Origin: JBGSON01 sp041739085
GTDB lineage: Bacteria; Patescibacteriota; Gracilibacteria; CAIRYL01
Reading direction: 5' to 3'
DNA length: 13,471 bases
Assembly: GCA_041739085.1 (NCBI GenBank)
Contig: JBGSON010000047.1
Span: forward strand, 1-13,471
Shown: positions 13,176 to 13,471 of the stretch, piece by piece
Position numbering within the stretch: position 1 is the stretch's first letter
Layout: every line of letters starts with the position of its first letter
Made by a program: the position numbers and the translations under genes
Notes under the pieces: model-generated
What the model was told of the DNA's origin: nothing
Databases searched by the model: none
The model's input: the letters and a program-made list of their open reading frames with translations, nothing else

Positions 13176-13261
13176 CAGAAAAAATGGGGGAAAAAGCATA
13201 CAAGAAAATAAAGCACGAAGTAGGTCTTTCTTACCTGTTGCTTTCTCTACTGCTTGTCATT

Positions 13262-13471
13262 TTAGAGCTCCGATTTGCTTTTCACGAGTGCTCTGCAGAG
13301 ACTTCCCCTCGTGATGGCAGCATGAGGCCTCAGTTTCTTTCCAAATGGTTTGATCATGCCGAGTTCATGAGCCTTCAGAACATATTTTGCGGCCCAGTCG
13401 CTGAGATCGACATCTGAGAATGGAGATTCAGCAGGAAGGGATGTGGGAGTCCCGATTGCTTCCAGGATCAT
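13262..13471 (-). CDS. C-terminal end of an S-layer homology (SLH) domain protein
   Basis: Only the last ~69 residues are in the window; the gene runs off the right edge, and the ATG at the edge is probably internal. It shows one SLH repeat: FSDVDLSDWAAKYVLKAHELG, then MIKP, and the closing ITRGSLCRALVK, corresponding to the FxDV...WA..YI..A...G and TRAE/ITRG...L signatures. SLH domains bind secondary cell-wall polymers and hold proteins at the cell surface, usually in sets of three at one end of a large protein. The TAA stop (13264-13262) lies 11 residues after the SLH core. No hairpin terminator follows in the 161 bp before the next gene. Confidence 0.85.
   Translation of the reverse strand: MILEAIGTPTSLPAESPFSDVDLSDWAAKYVLKAHELGMIKPFGKKLRPHAAITRGSLCRALVKSKSEL

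Noticed and set aside
13101..13261. A small gene or terminator between the SLH gene and the helical orphan.
   Set aside because: No coding frame with a start and ribosome site, and no stable hairpin with a T tract, was found; only a promoter is supported.

Overview
The window is a gene-dense piece of a bacterial chromosome that uses the standard code: TGA ends the kinase-like, CYTH, trpA, lipoprotein, tilS and rpmA reading frames and is never read through. Genes are short, sit on both strands, and often abut or overlap by a few bases. Shine-Dalgarno sites are present at some genes and missing at others. Core housekeeping genes (uvrB, tRNA-Thr, mutL, a PRPP synthetase, tilS, rpmA) are mixed with proteins I cannot place in any family, a Cys-repeat lipoprotein and an S-layer-homology (SLH) surface protein. 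This fits a little-studied lineage, possibly a Candidate Phyla Radiation member such as Peregrinibacteria. That placement is inference only, and no marker here proves it.

Layout, left to right. 1-505 is the N-terminal part of UvrB (minus strand, cut by the window edge). 624-698 is tRNA-Thr(CGT). 760-1416 is a small protein-kinase-fold protein. 1401-2801 is a minus-strand pair, a solitary trpA followed by a CYTH-domain (CyaB-like) protein. 2899-4008 is a lipoprotein with eight Cys-pair repeats, closed by a clear intrinsic terminator and driven by a near-consensus promoter that lies back-to-back with the mutL promoter. 4148-7188 is a plus-strand pair, mutL and an enlarged divergent PRPP synthetase whose start lies inside the end of mutL. 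7185-8462 is a minus-strand pair, an unrecognised protein and an isochorismatase-fold cysteine hydrolase. 8505-9506 is a complete-looking insertion sequence with terminal inverted repeats and one DDE transposase. 9594-11578 is a membrane protein of unknown role followed by tilS. 11757-12035 is rpmA (ribosomal protein bL27) with its own strong promoter. 12069-13100 is an unrecognised helical protein. 13262-13471 is the C-terminal end of an SLH-domain protein (cut by the edge).

Functional links: UvrB (nucleotide excision repair) and MutL (mismatch repair) are the DNA-repair genes, and tRNA-Thr, TilS and bL27 serve translation. PRPP synthetase feeds nucleotide and tryptophan synthesis, yet the only other trp gene seen is trpA. 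The lipoprotein, the SLH protein and the membrane protein with a large extracytoplasmic loop belong to the cell envelope. No CRISPR array, prophage or obvious defence system was found. The least explained elements are the Cys-repeat lipoprotein, the kinase-like protein, the unknown-protein/isochorismatase-fold pair, the enlarged PRPP synthetase, and a 15-bp direct repeat that brackets the insertion sequence.
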